This document shows, one piece after another, positions 25,586-40,600 of a stretch of 64,000 nucleotides of DNA. Position numbers and translations under genes: made by a program. The number at the start of each line of letters is the position of its first letter. Position 1 is the stretch's first letter. Location of the stretch: positions 12,453,018 to 12,517,017 of the forward strand of contig NC_092236.1 in assembly GCF_036320965.1 (NCBI RefSeq), in the 5' to 3' direction. The stretch is from Panulirus ornatus. Lineage: Eukaryota; Arthropoda; Malacostraca; Decapoda; Palinuridae. Below the pieces are notes generated by a model. That model saw only the letters and a list, made by a program, of their open reading frames with translations, was not told the DNA's origin and searched no databases.

Positions 25586-25628
<43 letters not shown>

Positions 25629-28600
25629 TTTTTCATGCAGGTTCTATCATGATTATTTTCTTTTCATTTAACCACTTTTATGAATTGGTATTTTTTTCTA
25701 AATCACTATGGCTTAATATAAATATGATTCTTTGGTTTATTTTCTAACTTTTTGGCAGTTCCTTCATCAGCACTTGCTGCTTCATTGGTGACTTGACTGT
25801 TGCACCAGCTATATCTTCTTTTAAATATACTGAACCAACCATGACTTACTGTGAAGTTCTCAAACTGCTAGCTCCTTCAGTCTCAAAAAGACTTCTAGCC
25901 TTGGCCTGAATTGTTAATAAGCTTAGTGGTACACATTTTTTAATTTGATCTTCCATCCACAGCATCAACAACTTTTCTACTTCATGGATGAGCCCTTATC
26001 ATTGCTTTGTTATCATTGTAGACTTCATACTTGCCTAACCTTTCACTGCTTCACGTAATTTTCCTTTGTGCTTTAAAATTATGGAGACCACTGAATGGGA
26101 CAACTGTAGATCAAGTGCAATCAAATCAATATCTTTTACTCCTTCACACTGAGGGATTACCTTTATTTTCAGTTCCAAATTGGGCATCTTCCTCAGCTTC
26201 TTGCCAGATCTATCAATACGTGGTGGGTTTTTCATCTTGCTCATCATATTCTTTATAGTTTAATACAAAAATATTTCAATCCAGCACAAAAATTCAATAG
26301 ATTCACTTGAATAGGGTATGATTACTGAAAGGTAACTGAGAGCGAGAAGTGAGAGAGATGCTTTGATGTACACAATGGTGGGATATCGTCTGAGTCACTA
26401 TCGTACACATGCAGCCGTCAGCATTGGCAGATGTATGACCAAGCTTAATTTTCATATTTGTGTATATTTCTTCAATATACATATTTGAAAGAGCTCTATA
26501 AGCTATAAATTCTGATTCCATTACCTCTTTACCTTCTGAAGAATTTGGGTTTGAAAACGTTTTAACCCTGTTCCTGCAAACAACTTTTACCAAATTTGTT
26601 TCTTAACTTTTAGCATCCTTGCTTCAAGGTTTACAATATATCTGTCCTTTCATTCATGCACATTTACTATTTTTGCAGCAATCTCATCAATTAACACAAA
26701 AGTTTCCATTTTCTTGTATTACAGAAATAACACTGGCTTTCTATGACCTATTCATACATTCCTGCAAATTCAAATCAGGAAAACTTTTGACGACATCTTA
26801 AGTGTAAAGGCCATCATGAACTCCAACCCTCACAGCATGGTAAGCTTGGAAGTGCAGCTAGGTGACAAATGAGTGAAGCTAAGCTTATGTGCTAACCTCT
26901 AAGAAAGCTGGATACACAGACAAGGGATCCTGCTATTGATAAAGTCTATTCGATGACACCTCCCCATTTTATGTAGGTATTGTGTTTTCAGAAGTTTTCA
27001 TTAAGCAATTTTGCATAATGAGAGCCATTCACTTGTATTCAAAAGAGATGCAACCAGGATTTAAAAAGAAAAAAAATCCAATGAAAAACCATCTAATGAA
27101 TATAGTAATAATAATAAAGATTAAAAGAAAATGTAGCAATCATTGAATACTCACTATCAACTGAGAAATAAACACTAAGAAATGGATTTGGTTATGGTGG
27201 ACACTGGTGGAATTAGACCCCTTAGTCCTCAGTCCACACTATGAGTATTTTCTCCATTTTTCCAGCTCAGGATTTCTTATTCTTCTCATTATTTTTGTCA
27301 AAAGAGATGTTGAGTGAGTCACTCAATTCCTTATCTACCTGACACTGCTCTCCATGGGACATGTTGCTGCTGTTATTATAATCAAAAGTAGACACACCAT
27401 CACCTACTTTAGCTTACCAATGCTGTTGCTGTTATAATCAAAAGTACACACACCATCACCTACTTTGGCTCACCATTTTACATCTAAGTTTGTTTCTGAA
27501 GCTTAAGAAGTCCTTTTTCACTCCATCAAATGTTCAGAGATAAAAAAAGAAAAGGTCACTTATATGACACTGCACTTAGATCAACAATAACAGTAAATCT
27601 ATGCTCAAGATAATTAGTCAATATTACACATACATGGGTCTACACATAACAGTGGAAAACATGACACTGAGTAAGTGCACAGGCTCCCATACAGCTACTC
27701 ATACTTGGGCCTGGTTGTGGAAAAAGAGCTGTGGTTTTGGTGCATTACACAAAACAGATAGAGAATGGATGCGAGTGGATGCAGCCTTTCTTCAACTGTT
27801 CCTGGTGATACCTCACTAACATGGGAAACGGTGATCAAAATAAGTCCAAACTATTCCAGAACATTATCATCAGCTCTCAATCATACTCCTCTTACTAGTG
27901 CAACAACCTCTTACCCTATCATTCTTTACTTGATCAACCTTCCTCATGCAACATGCTGTCTTCACACATTTCACTTCCTAAACATCCACACTCTTCCATA
28001 TTCTTCTCTGTGGCCCCTGCCTCACAGTCATACAACACCATCAGGAATACTATGCCATCAAACATAGTCATCCCTTCCCTCATTCACCCTCCTCAATGTA
28101 CCCAGGACTTTAGTCCCTTTAACCACTCTACAGCTTACTTTAGCTCTCATGATTCCATTTGATACCTTTTGTATTCCCAGGTATCTAAAAAAAAAATTCC
28201 ATTTCCTCCAGGTTCTCTCCATTCACTCACACTCCAACCAACCTCTCCCTTTTCCCAATCAAACTTAATACCTTTACGTTTACTTATATGAACTGAAATC
28301 TCTCTTTCAGACAGATAATGATAGTCTTTTTTCTTTCGTGTTTGTTTGCCTTTTTCTACCTTAGCTAGATAGCCTTATGAACAAATGACCAAGATTTGAA
28401 AGAGAAAAATCCTTACTTAGCTCCTTCCCCTGTTCCCTTTTTCAGAAGGGATTATATTAAAAGAAGATATCTAACCCCAACCCCTGCTCCTCTTAGTCAC
28501 TTTTTATAACATGAAGATGTATGGATAGTATTCTTTCTCCCCTATCTCTAGGATAAATGACACTAACATTAATTTTTTTCTGTACTTGATCACTGTTTCC

Positions 28601-31600
28601 TGCATCAGCAAGGGAGCACCAGGAAGAACAGTCAAAAAACAGCCACATCCGCTCCCTATCGACTACCAGGCCCCATAGACCTTTCCACGGTTTACCCAGG
28701 ACGCTTCACATGCCCTGGTCTGATTAGTCCACTGAGAGCATGCCAACCTCAGCAGACCAAAATGTTCCCACTCACTCTATCCAATGCATGTCTTTCACCC
28801 TTATGCATGTGCATAATTTTTTTTCATACATATTTGCCATTTCCCATGTTAGCGAGGTAGCATTAAGAACAGAGGAATGAGCCTTGAGGAAATATCCTCA
28901 ATTGGCCCCTTCTCTGTTCCGTCTTTTGGAAAATAAAAAACCAAAATTAGTTTCATGCTAATATTTTTTTTTTTTTTTTTTTTTTCAAAAGAAGGAACAG
29001 AGAAGGGGGCCAGATGAGGATATTCCCTCAAAGGCCCAGTCCTCTATTCTTAACGCTAAACGCGGGAAATGGCGAATAGTATGAAAGAAAAAGAATTTTC
29101 TTCATATTTTTTTGCCATATCCTGCATTAAAAACAGGTGAAGAACTGCATCATTTGCTCATATCCACTCTGTTGCTGTCATGCAAAATCAAAGCTTTCTA
29201 GCTGTTATGTATAATGTAATGAAACTAGTACCTTCTGGTTTCAGTACATTATATATGATAGTTACAGGGTGAATGTGTGCAAGTGAAGCCATTCTCCTAT
29301 TCTTGGCACTATCTCGCTAATATGGGAGATGCAGAACATGAATAAAATCAAGACTGGTCTTCAACCTGCTGGTATTCCATAAATTCATAATTCTGAAAAA
29401 ATTCACAATCTTTTTTAAACAAAAATAAATATTACCTGTGGGTCACGTCCAGGTGTCTTGTTTAGGATGGCTTCAGCAAGTTCCAAGAAGGCTTGTTCAA
29501 TGTTGATGTTAGCTTTGGCTGATGTTTCCAAGAATCGAATGCCATGTTCTCGTGCAATCTGAAACATTACAATGTTGGAAGATGTGGATTGTTATTTCAT
29601 AAACACTAAGGATCCTATGAAATAGGAGGAAGACAGTTATCAGTCAATAGTAGGTCTTAGAAATGGTACACACACGAACCACTTAAAACAGAAAATGAGA
29701 GTAAACAAGAATACCTACATGTTGGAAAATGAAATTCTTCCTTTCTTTCATACTATTCGCCATTTCCCACATTAATGAGGTAGCATTAAGAACAGAGGAC
29801 AGGACCTTTGAGGGAATATCCTCACCTGGCCCCCTTCTCTGTTCCTTCTTTTGGAAAATAAAAAAAAAAAAAAAAAAAAAGAAGAGAGGGAAGGATTTCC
29901 AGCCCCCCTGCTCCCTTCCCTTTTAGTCGCCTTCTACAACACGCAGGGAATACGTGGGAAGTATTCTTTCTCCCCTATCCCAGGGATAAGGAAAATGAAT
30001 TTATGTTTACAAAAAAAAGCTGAAAATGTGAGTGTGTGCATATTTGAGATTACATATTTGTGCATTAGGGGGATGACGTTCCACATACATGGTGCTCCCA
30101 TCTCCTGAACTTCTTTGCACTCATATAACCTTCTTAACTTCTGGGTTCTGTGCGCATTCATTCCATTATCTACCTAATTCTAATTATTCACACTTTGAAA
30201 CTCATGATTGTAAGAAAGCCTGCCTTTTATCATTCTCATCTGCATGGTATGCAGATTCATAGCTTCTAGCCTCCACCTGTAAACTATCTAATATAACAGG
30301 ATCCACCTTGTTGCCCTTCTCTGATCCTTCCCTAAATATCTAAGTGTGATGACCAAACCAATGACACATATTTTCACTTGGTATAAAATTGGCTGTAAAT
30401 AGGTTATAAAACATTGGCTAATCTATATACCTGGATGAAATGTAGATTCAACAGCAAGCATTTGCTTTCTTGACAATTCTCCCATCAGAGTTCTGGCAAC
30501 AGGCTGGATAATATGGCAATTCCAAAATACATATCATACACACCTACATATAACTTGCTTCTTGCTAGATAATAGACATACTGAAGCCTTCTTACACTCT
30601 TTCCCAACTTTATTGCTTTGCCTCTGCTTAGGTTCAACTTTATTGACAAAAATCTGACCAACTCTGGAGACTGTCTACATCCCTCTCTAAGCTGATGCAA
30701 TCCTAGTCAATCTTTACTTCTAAAATCATCAGCAAACATTTTTAGAAATGAACCCTTTGCTTTTGATAAATCATCAACATAGACAAACTCAAAAGGAACC
30801 TTAAGAATGAATACTGCAGCACACCATTGGTTACTCCAACCCACTTAAAAAATGCATCTCTGACATGCATCCTCTGTTCCCATCCACAAGATAATTTCTG
30901 ATCCATCAAGGAATCTCCCTCTTATGCCTGCCCACATATCCAGCTTCTTACCAACCTCTCATGAGGAATGGTGTTCTATGCCTTATCAATACACTGATCC
31001 CTTTCTTTTATCTAAAACAGCAAACCACCATAAATATTTCAGAGATCTGAACATTCAGTAGAAGTAATAGGTTGGAACATTGGGGAAACACATTAGGTTC
31101 AATTAATCAAAGGGAAAATTACAAAGGAGCCCCTAAAAACACTGCACTAGAGTTGCCCTCTGCCATTGGCTTATCAAGAGTGAGGCACTAAAAGCTAAGA
31201 AGCAGTACTGAAGTTCACCAATTATAGACTTATTAGCTGCGGCCATCCCCTTGAGGGAGTTCCCTAAGGGATCAGGCATCAGCGATATAGATATAAATAG
31301 ACAGACAGATAGAAATTTGTTATGCATGACTTCCATGCTATGAACTTATACTGCTCCTCACTTAAGTAGTTTCTCATTTGCAAATAATTATCAACTTACT
31401 TTCTACTTATCTTTTCCAACATCTGATAGATCACACTCATGGTCTATATATCAATGCAATACCTTGATCTCTTTTCTTAATAATAGGCATGAAATTGTAC
31501 TTTTCCACTCCCTTGACACTACACCATAGCATGGGCTATGGAAAGAATTGTGCGCAGGAGGGTGGATGTGCTGGAAATGAGATGTTTGAGGACAATATGT

Positions 31601-34600
31601 GGTGTGAGGTGGTTTGATCAAGTAAGTAATGTAAGGGTAAGAGAGATATGTGGAAATAAAAAGAGTGTGGTTGAGAGAGCAGAAGAGGGTGTTTTGAAAT
31701 GGTTTGGGCACATGGAGAGAATGAGTGAGGAAAGATTGACCAAGAGGATATATGTGTCGGAGGTGGAGGGAACGAGAAGTGGGAGACCAAATTGGAGGTG
31801 GAAAGATGGAGTGAAAAAGATTTTGAGTGATCGGGGCCGGAACATGCAGGAGGGTGAAAGGCGGGCAAGGAATAGAGTGAATTGGATCGATGTGGTATAC
31901 CGGGGTCAACGTGCTGTCAATGGATTGAATCAGGGCATGTGAAGCGTCTGGGGTAAACCATGGAAAGTTCTATGGGGCCTGGATGTGGAAAGGGAGCTGT
32001 GGTTTCGGCGTTATTGCATGACAGCTAGAGACTGAGTGTGAACGAATGGGGCCTTTGTTGTCCTTTCCTAACGCTACCTTGCACACATGAGGAGGGAGGG
32101 GGATGTTATTCCATGTGTGGCGAGTTGGCGATGGGAATGAATAAAGGCAGACAGTGTGAATTGTGTGCATGTGTATATATGTATGTGTCTGTGTGTGTAT
32201 ATATATGTGTACATTGAGATGTATGGGTATGTATATTTGCGTGTGTGGACGTGTATGTATATACATGTGTATGGGGGTAGGTTGGGCCATTTCTTTCGTC
32301 TGTTTCCTTGCGCTACCTCGCAAACGCGGGAGACAGCGACAAAGCAAAATAAATAAATAAAATAAATATTTTGAACATCATTTTAAGTGGACTGTCAAGT
32401 GTTTCCTCTGTGAATCCATTCTTTTCCCTTTTCAATCATGTGTCTCAAAACATTGTCAATGGAAACTATGTGCTAACTCTCTCATTATGGATTTCACAGA
32501 ACCTACTATTATGGAATTCCTCTCACCAACTTAGGTCCGTCCCCATAAATTGTTTAGATCGATAGTGCTTCCACAACTAAGCTTCCTCTTTAAGTTTGTT
32601 CTTTACTTTTATCTTCCATTTATGTCCTATCTGACCATGAAGTCAAATTCAAGCCCTAATGATCACTTTTTCAAAATGGGTTAAATTGTCTGATACTTTC
32701 TCTTTCCGTTACTATATGTAAAGATAAGACTTTGTTCTGCTGGCACATTAACTCCTCACACTTAGTCAGACACACCCAGGTACTATTCATATGACAGTCC
32801 AGAGGGCAGGATGAACACCTGACTTGGGTACTGGCCAACTGCCAGGCCCAGTATTCAAATCCATGTGGGCCTCACCCCAAGCAAGCCCACGCTAACTCAT
32901 GGTCAGTAACACTTACCAGGACAGCACTGAGGCCCATGCAAGAGTAAATTATTCATATGGTTTACCTATTTGTAAGTACCTGCCTGTACTGTATAGGAAA
33001 GGAGTTCTACACTCCTGGCATTCCGTCTCCTGACCATCCACAACAATCAAACAGTCTTTTAAACTTCTGTTGTTCTCATTAACCATGTCTTCATTCCTTG
33101 ACTTCAATTCATAAATCACTGAGGATTTTATTTACATTTTGTATAACATGTTTCTTACTTAATTTCACGTTATGTCCTCTTGCAGTTTTTTCACTACAGC
33201 TTTGAAAGAGCTGTTCACTCTTTACATCATCAATCTATTCTAAAAACTTAATGGTTCTCTCTTCCATGGTGGGCAAATTTAAGACTTCCAGCCTTTCTCT
33301 GTAACTCAGCATGTATGCATACTCTCATTTTCACAACTTACTTCAAGTTTCATGCAAATCAGTTTGCATTCAAATGTAGTTTCAGGATATACCATATTGA
33401 GTTTAGGATACATCAGATATAACAGGTGGATTCAGATGAATTCTTATAAATGGACTCTACACTTGATATAAGTTAAATTAAAATGTATTTATTTGATAAA
33501 AGTTAATTAAAAAGCAATAATTTGATGATAATGTGTTCCTTTATCATAAGGAATCCTGGATCAGTTGGTAATACGATAGTGGCGAGAGCCGTGTAATCTT
33601 GGGAAATGTATTAATCTATTTAGGTAAAGTTAAAAATACATCAAGAACTCATTAGAATCTGTGAAAAATTCACCTAATGATGAATATAAGTCTTGGCTGA
33701 TAGTTGACCCTACATGATGCTTTTATACTTTTTTATATTCTTATCTGGTTGTTTAATTTGTTTATGGATGGGGTTGTTAGGGAGGTAAATGCAAGAGTTT
33801 TGGAAAGAGGGGCAAGTATGAAGTCTGTTGGGGATGAGAGAGCTTGGGAAGTGAGTCAGTTGTTGTTCGCTGATGATACAGCGCTGGTGGCTGATTCATG
33901 TGAGAAACTGCAGAAGCTGGTGACTGAGTTTGGTAAAGTGTGTGGAAGAAGAAAGTTAAGAGTAAATGTGAATAAGAGCAAGGTTATTAGGTACAGTAGG
34001 GTTGAGGGTCAAGTCAATTGGGAGGTGAGTTTGAATGGAGAAAAACTGGAGGAAGTGAAGTGTTTTAGATATCTGGGAGTGGATCTGGCAGCGGATGGAA
34101 CCATGGAAGCGGAAGTGGATCATAGAGTGGGGGAGGGGGCGAAAATTCTGGGGGCCTTGAAGAATGTGTGGAAGTCGAGAACATCATCTCGGAAAGCAAA
34201 AATGGGTATGTTTGAAGGAATAGTGGTTCCAACAATGTTGTATGGTTGCGAGGCGTGGGCTATGGATAGAGTTCTGCGCAGGAGGATGGATGTGCTGGAA
34301 ATGAGATGTTTGAGGACAATGTGTGGTGTGAGGTGGTTTGATCGAGTGAGTAACGTAAGGGTAAGAGAGATGTGTGGAAATAAAAAGAGCGTGGTTGAGA
34401 GAGCAGAAGAGGGTGTTTTGAAGTGGTTTGGGCACATGGAGAGGATGAGTGAGGAAAGATTGACCAAGAGGATATATGTGTCGGAGGTGGAGGGAGCAAG
34501 GAGAAGAGGGAGACCAAATTGGAGGTGGAAAGATGGAGTGAAAAAGATTTTGTGTGATCGGGGCCTGAACATGCAGGAGGGTGAAAGGAGGGCAAGGAAT

Positions 34601-37600
34601 AGAGTGAATTGGAGCGATGTGGTATACCGGGGTTGACGTGCTGTCAGTGGATTGAATCAAGGCATGTGAAGCGTCTGGGGTAAACCATGGAAAGCTGTGT
34701 AGGTATGTATATTTGCGTGTGTGGACGTATGTATATACATGTGTATGGGGGGGGGGGGTTGGGCCATTTCTTTCGTCTGTTTCCTTGCGCTACCTCGCAA
34801 ACGCGGGAGACAGCGACAAAGTATAAAAAAAAAAAAAAAAAAAAAAAAAAACTTCACACATCATGTAGGCTTAGTTGATACAAAATAATGAATTCAAAAT
34901 AATGTCAGGAACAGTCAGAGCAGATGATACAGGTAATTTCAGTCAGAGTTATGGAATTCAAGTAGATTAGTAAGATTTCTGCATATATATATGGAAAATG
35001 AAAAGAAATCATTACAGTGATCTGGAATAAAGAATGGCTAACCAAAAGAAAGATAGCTGTAAGTAGGTGGAAATGATATGTTATGCAGCCGTTATGAAAA
35101 ACTGATGTACAAGTGTGTTTGTACTAAAAGATTTTAATACTGGTAAAAGTATATTGCAAAGGTATTTAGTAATGCACTGATGCATTGGTATCACCTACTT
35201 TTGTCAATGCAATGGTATTAGTAATGTTTTAACTAAAGCTGTGCATAAATAGTACTACATGATATTGAAAAAGGAAGTGTCACCATAAATTTTGAAGAAA
35301 CTAATATTTTCTATGACATATTGCAATTTCTATATTCTTGTCATTTTCCACAAAACTAAAGTATAAGATTTCACTAATTTCATCACGATACTATAGCTCG
35401 TATAAAATCAACATGAAGTTTAAGGCAGATTTTTTCCATATTATACAATATGTTTCTCGAGTTATTCAGTTTCTTTACAATTTTCATCTTCATGCATAAA
35501 AATTATCAAAGCTAGTCTATTGTATATATTCACATTAACAAACTAAAGGTCTGCTATGATCACACATATAAATGATAAATTCAAAACAATAAGAAAATTC
35601 AGCAGTTCTTTTAGTTATATATCTCTATTTGTACACATGACTACAATAATCTATATATATCCCTTGACGAATTAATGTACCATATCAATGTTCATTCCCA
35701 TTCTTAAGACAATGTAGTCAAACATTAATAACTTTGTAGTTATGCCTCCCCTTAATATAAAACATAAAGTCAAAGAAACATTTGATATTGGAACAATTTC
35801 TTAAACTTATTTGAAATACAAGAATATATAAATTTTGAAAATTTCTTTTAAAGGTATCAGTATCAGCAAAATTTCTAAAATGGTACATCACTAATCTTAT
35901 CTAATATGGGACTTCTTAGCAATACAGCCTACTTCCATAAAAGTCTATCAATTATCAAATATGTGTAAACTTTAGTAAAAGTTTTATAGAAGACCATTCT
36001 GTAAACTTCAAAATTATTCTATTATCACTATTCTATTCCTAATCTAATGGAGTGGACCAGGTCCACGCAACTTCCAAATATTGATCACATACATCCTCAA
36101 TTCTTTCCCATGTATCAAAGTGAAACATGATTTTCCAAGGCAAGGGCTGTTTACTTCTTTCACTTTACATGTTGATTCATCAAGCAAGGCCAAGGCCTCA
36201 ATTCATACCACCTCCATAAATAAAATGCTTCCAGTGCATTAAATTCCCAATCATTCCTTTAGCATCTTTACCTGAAATCATTCTTAGTACCTAATCTATT
36301 CTCTCACTGCATTTACTCATTTCTTTTGTGGTCTACCTCTCCACATTCACCTTCTCCTGTACTATTACAAGTTTTAACCAACCTATAATCTGCAATACAT
36401 TCCACATAAACCATATTATCCTAAAGAATTTCCCCTATTTGCCTTTCTAAAGAGTATTTCGTATGACACCATCTCTCCTCCAAACTCCAACTAACCCACT
36501 CTAGTCACTCATTTCAACTGCTCTTGTTTTGTACCTACTAAGAAACAAAGAATATTCTAAAACTGCAATATTGGTTGAAACACACTTCCTTCATCCCACT
36601 CTATATCCTCAACATAAACTTCCAAATTACAATTGAAAAATCCAAAATTTAATTCACACAAGTTGAAATAAAACTTACCGCTTCTCCCTTTTCTTTGGGG
36701 ATAACTCGCTTGTCCTCCATGTCACACTTATTGCCAAGTATCATCTTTTCTACATCTTCATTTGCATGCTGAAAAAATTGAACAGCTTAAAATTTAAAGC
36801 ATACATTTTCTAGAGCACCAATAATTTAACAAGAACTGTTCTAACATTCAAAGAAGTGGCCTACATGCATGAAAAAACATATAGATATAAGTGGCAATAA
36901 CTAACCACTAAATATAGAAAATGTCCTATTATTTGACTTTCAGTTATACCCTTATTCTAATTACTGCCCAAGACTCATCCAGGTCTGTTAAGTGCTAATT
37001 ATCCATCAAAACTCCAACTATCCAACTTCCAGACTAGGGCCCTAAAAGGAATTTATACAATCTTTTGCAAGCTGGCCACTAAATGTGAAGAACTTCATGC
37101 ATCTTCAATTAATTCTATTTATGCAAGCACAGTCCTTCACTGTCTTACTCTTCTTCCTACTTCAGTCTTCCTACAACCATCCTTACTAAATGTTACTCCT
37201 ACGTTCATAAAATCATCAAAAAATTCCAATTCTTTATCATGCAAAACAATCTTGCAATCTGACCTCAGAAAGCAACTTCTTGGTTTTATTTGCATTCATT
37301 TTCTGCATCCTGCTCTATATACTATATGAAACTGGCACACCACTCTACCCAAACTTTTTCTTATATTTAGCAGACAAGATAGAATTATCTGTGGATAAGA
37401 ATCACACCAAAATCACACTAACTTGCTCTTTTCTACACAATGCATCATCTATAAAAACACTTATCAACCAATGTGACATCTCTTGACCTAGAAACACTCA
37501 TACATTTAAAACCCTTATCTTCAGCCATACATACACTGAAAATCCAGACTAAACAATCAACAACACCGTCACCACTTTGCTTGAGAAATCCACTTGCAAT

Positions 37601-40600
37601 CCCATGCACTCAAGCTGCTTTATCACAGTTCAGCTTTCACAAGGCGTTTCACCAAATCAATTGCTATGACACTCACTCCATACACCTTCATATCCTAAAC
37701 AACCTACATCTGCCACCTTATCATCTAACACATTCAACTGACCTTCAAAACACTCATTCTATCTTGTCTTTACATTTCCCTTGCCTGTTACCACTTCCCT
37801 ATCTGCTCCCCTCACTTGTTCTCCTAATACTATTCTTCTCCTATTCATTTTCTTCCTCTCCCTTAAGTTTGCAGATACTCTCTCACCCCATCTCTAAATT
37901 GCCCTCTTTTGCAGCTCCTTCACCTTCCTTTTTACTTTCTGGCACTTACTCTTGTACAACTAATCATCTGCATTTCTTCTTAGCACTTACGCTTGTACAA
38001 CTAATCACCTGCATTTCTTCTTAGCACATCAACTTCCTTATCCTACAAAAATATCCTTTCTCAAATACCCACGTCTCACCTTCCACATGCCACACACTTC
38101 ACCCAAACATGTCATCAATGCATCCCTAAAGACTTTCCATTCCTTATGCATTTCCTTAATTTCATTTACTCTCACTTTATGCCATTCCTCTCCCAGTCTC
38201 TCTCAGTCTCCCCGCACACAATCCTCTCTTTTCCAAGCACACTCACCTTCATCACCCTTTTCTTACTAATGTAATTTCCTCTTTCCCAAGTGTAAATAAA
38301 AGCTTTCACATTCTCCTCCACCTTGGAGTGATCTATCATTCCAAAAGTGCCCCTTTCAGCACAAACACATTCAAAAGTCTCTGATTTGCATGCCCATCAA
38401 TTAGTGTATAAAAGAGTTTTTTCAAACTTAGTATTTCAAGGTCTCAAAGCTTTTCAGCACCCAACTCTACAAGATGTGTACCTTTTTCATTCACACTGGG
38501 TATCCTATGCCTTATACTCTATAGTGGCACTTCACCCATCCTTGCATTCAAATCATCCACCACTTATATTTGGTATCTTGCATCAAAACTGCTGATACAC
38601 TCACTAAGCTCCCAAAACACTCCCCTAACTTTCTCACTCCTCTAGCTACCAGATGCATAAGCATCAACAGTTGCCTACACGCTGCTCTAAAATTTCTTGA
38701 CTTTTTAACTTTTAAGGAGCCGCAACAATAAAATGAATTTCTTGTTAACCACAAAGAGTGTAAGTGGCAACATTAAATCAATATCTTTCATAATCGAAAA
38801 TTGTAATCAAACATACCTGTCAAACACAAAAGACAAAATAATTATTTTGCTTTGTCGATGTCTCCCACGTTAGCAGGGTAGCGCAAGGAAACAGACAAAA
38901 GAATGGCCCACCCCACCCACATACACATGTATATACATACAGGTCCACACACGCACATATACATACCTATACATCTCAACGTATACATACATATACAAAC
39001 ACAGACATATACATATAAACACATGTACAGAATTCATACTGTCTGCCTTTATTCATTCCCATCGCCACCCCGCCACACATGAAATAACAACCCCCTCCCC
39101 CCTCATGTGTGCGAGGTAGCGCTAGGAAAAGACAACAAAGGCCCCATTTGTTCACACTGTCTCTAGCTGTCATGTAATAATCCACTGAAACCACAGCTCC
39201 CTTTCCACATCCAGGCCCCACACAACTTTCCATGGTTTACCCCAGACGCTTCACATGCCCTAGTTCAATCCACTGACAGCACGTCGACCCCTGTATACCA
39301 CATCGATCCAATTCACTCTATTCCTTGCACGCCTTTCACTCTCCAGCATGTTCAGGCCCCGATCACTCAAAATCTTTTTCACTCCATCTTTCCACCTCCA
39401 ATTTGGTCTCCCACTTCTCGTTCCCTCCACCTCTGACAAATATATCCTCTTGGTCAATCTTTCCTCACCCATTCTCTCCATGTGACCAAACCATTTCAAA
39501 ACACCCTCTTCTGCTCTCTCAACCACACTCTTTTTATTACCAATATCTCTCTTACCCTATTATTACTTACTTGATCAAACCACCTCACACCACATATTGC
39601 CCTCAAACATCTCATTTTCAGCACATCCACCCTCCTGCGCACAACTCTATCCATAGACCACGCCTTGCAACCATATAACATTGTTGGAACCACTATTCCT
39701 TCAAACATACCCATTTTTGCTTTCCGAGATAATCAGCCACCAGCACTGTATCATCAGCGAACAACAACTGACTCACTTCCCAAGCTCTTTCATCCACAAC
39801 AGACTGCATAATTGCCCCTCTTTCCACAACTCTTGCATTCACCTCCCTAACAACCCTGTCAATAAACAAATTAAATAACCATGGAGACATCACGCACCCC
39901 TGCCGCAAACCTACATTCTCTGAGAACCAATCACTTTCCTCTCTTCCTACATGTACACATGCCTTACATCCTAGATAAAAACTTTTCACTGCCTCTAACA
40001 ACTTGCCTCCCACACTATACATTATTAATACCTTCCACAGAGAATCTCTATCAACTCTATCATATGCCTTCTCCAGATCCATAAATGCTACATACAAATC
40101 CATTTGCTTTTCTAAGTATTTCTCACATACATTCTTCAAAGCAAACACCTGATCCACACATCCTCTACCAGTTCTGAAACCACACTGCTCTTCCCCAATC
40201 TGATGCTCTGTACATGCCTTCACCCTCTCAATCAATACCCTCCCATATAATTTCCCAGACAAAAGTATTGGCCATAAACCAGAGAACATCTTAGATCAAA
40301 GTTACATTACAAAATTTTAGACTTACACAGTATATGATGTATCAATACAGAGAATTAGAGGTACAAAAATACAACCTGTTAATCCTAAATTCTACAAAAC
40401 TACTGTACTTTGAAGCTTAATGTATTCATAATTTACTTGGAAAGCATACACCACAATTAAAAGCTTTCAAGACAAAATAAAGATATTTCTAGATTTTCCA
40501 AAAGTAGACTAGTTATGAAGTAGTTCTTACCTCATCTATATTTCTTAACCATTTTGCTATATTGTCAAATGACTTTGAATTCGTGATGTCATAAACCAGC

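Noticed and set aside
32850..32885. tRNA-like T-arm (GGCCCAGTATTCAAATCCAT)
   Set aside because: No matching acceptor, D-arm or anticodon arm could be drawn around it.
34120..34660. Minus-strand frames of 110-158 codons over LINE copy C
   Set aside because: They are antisense to the LINE RT frame, which has recognisable motifs.
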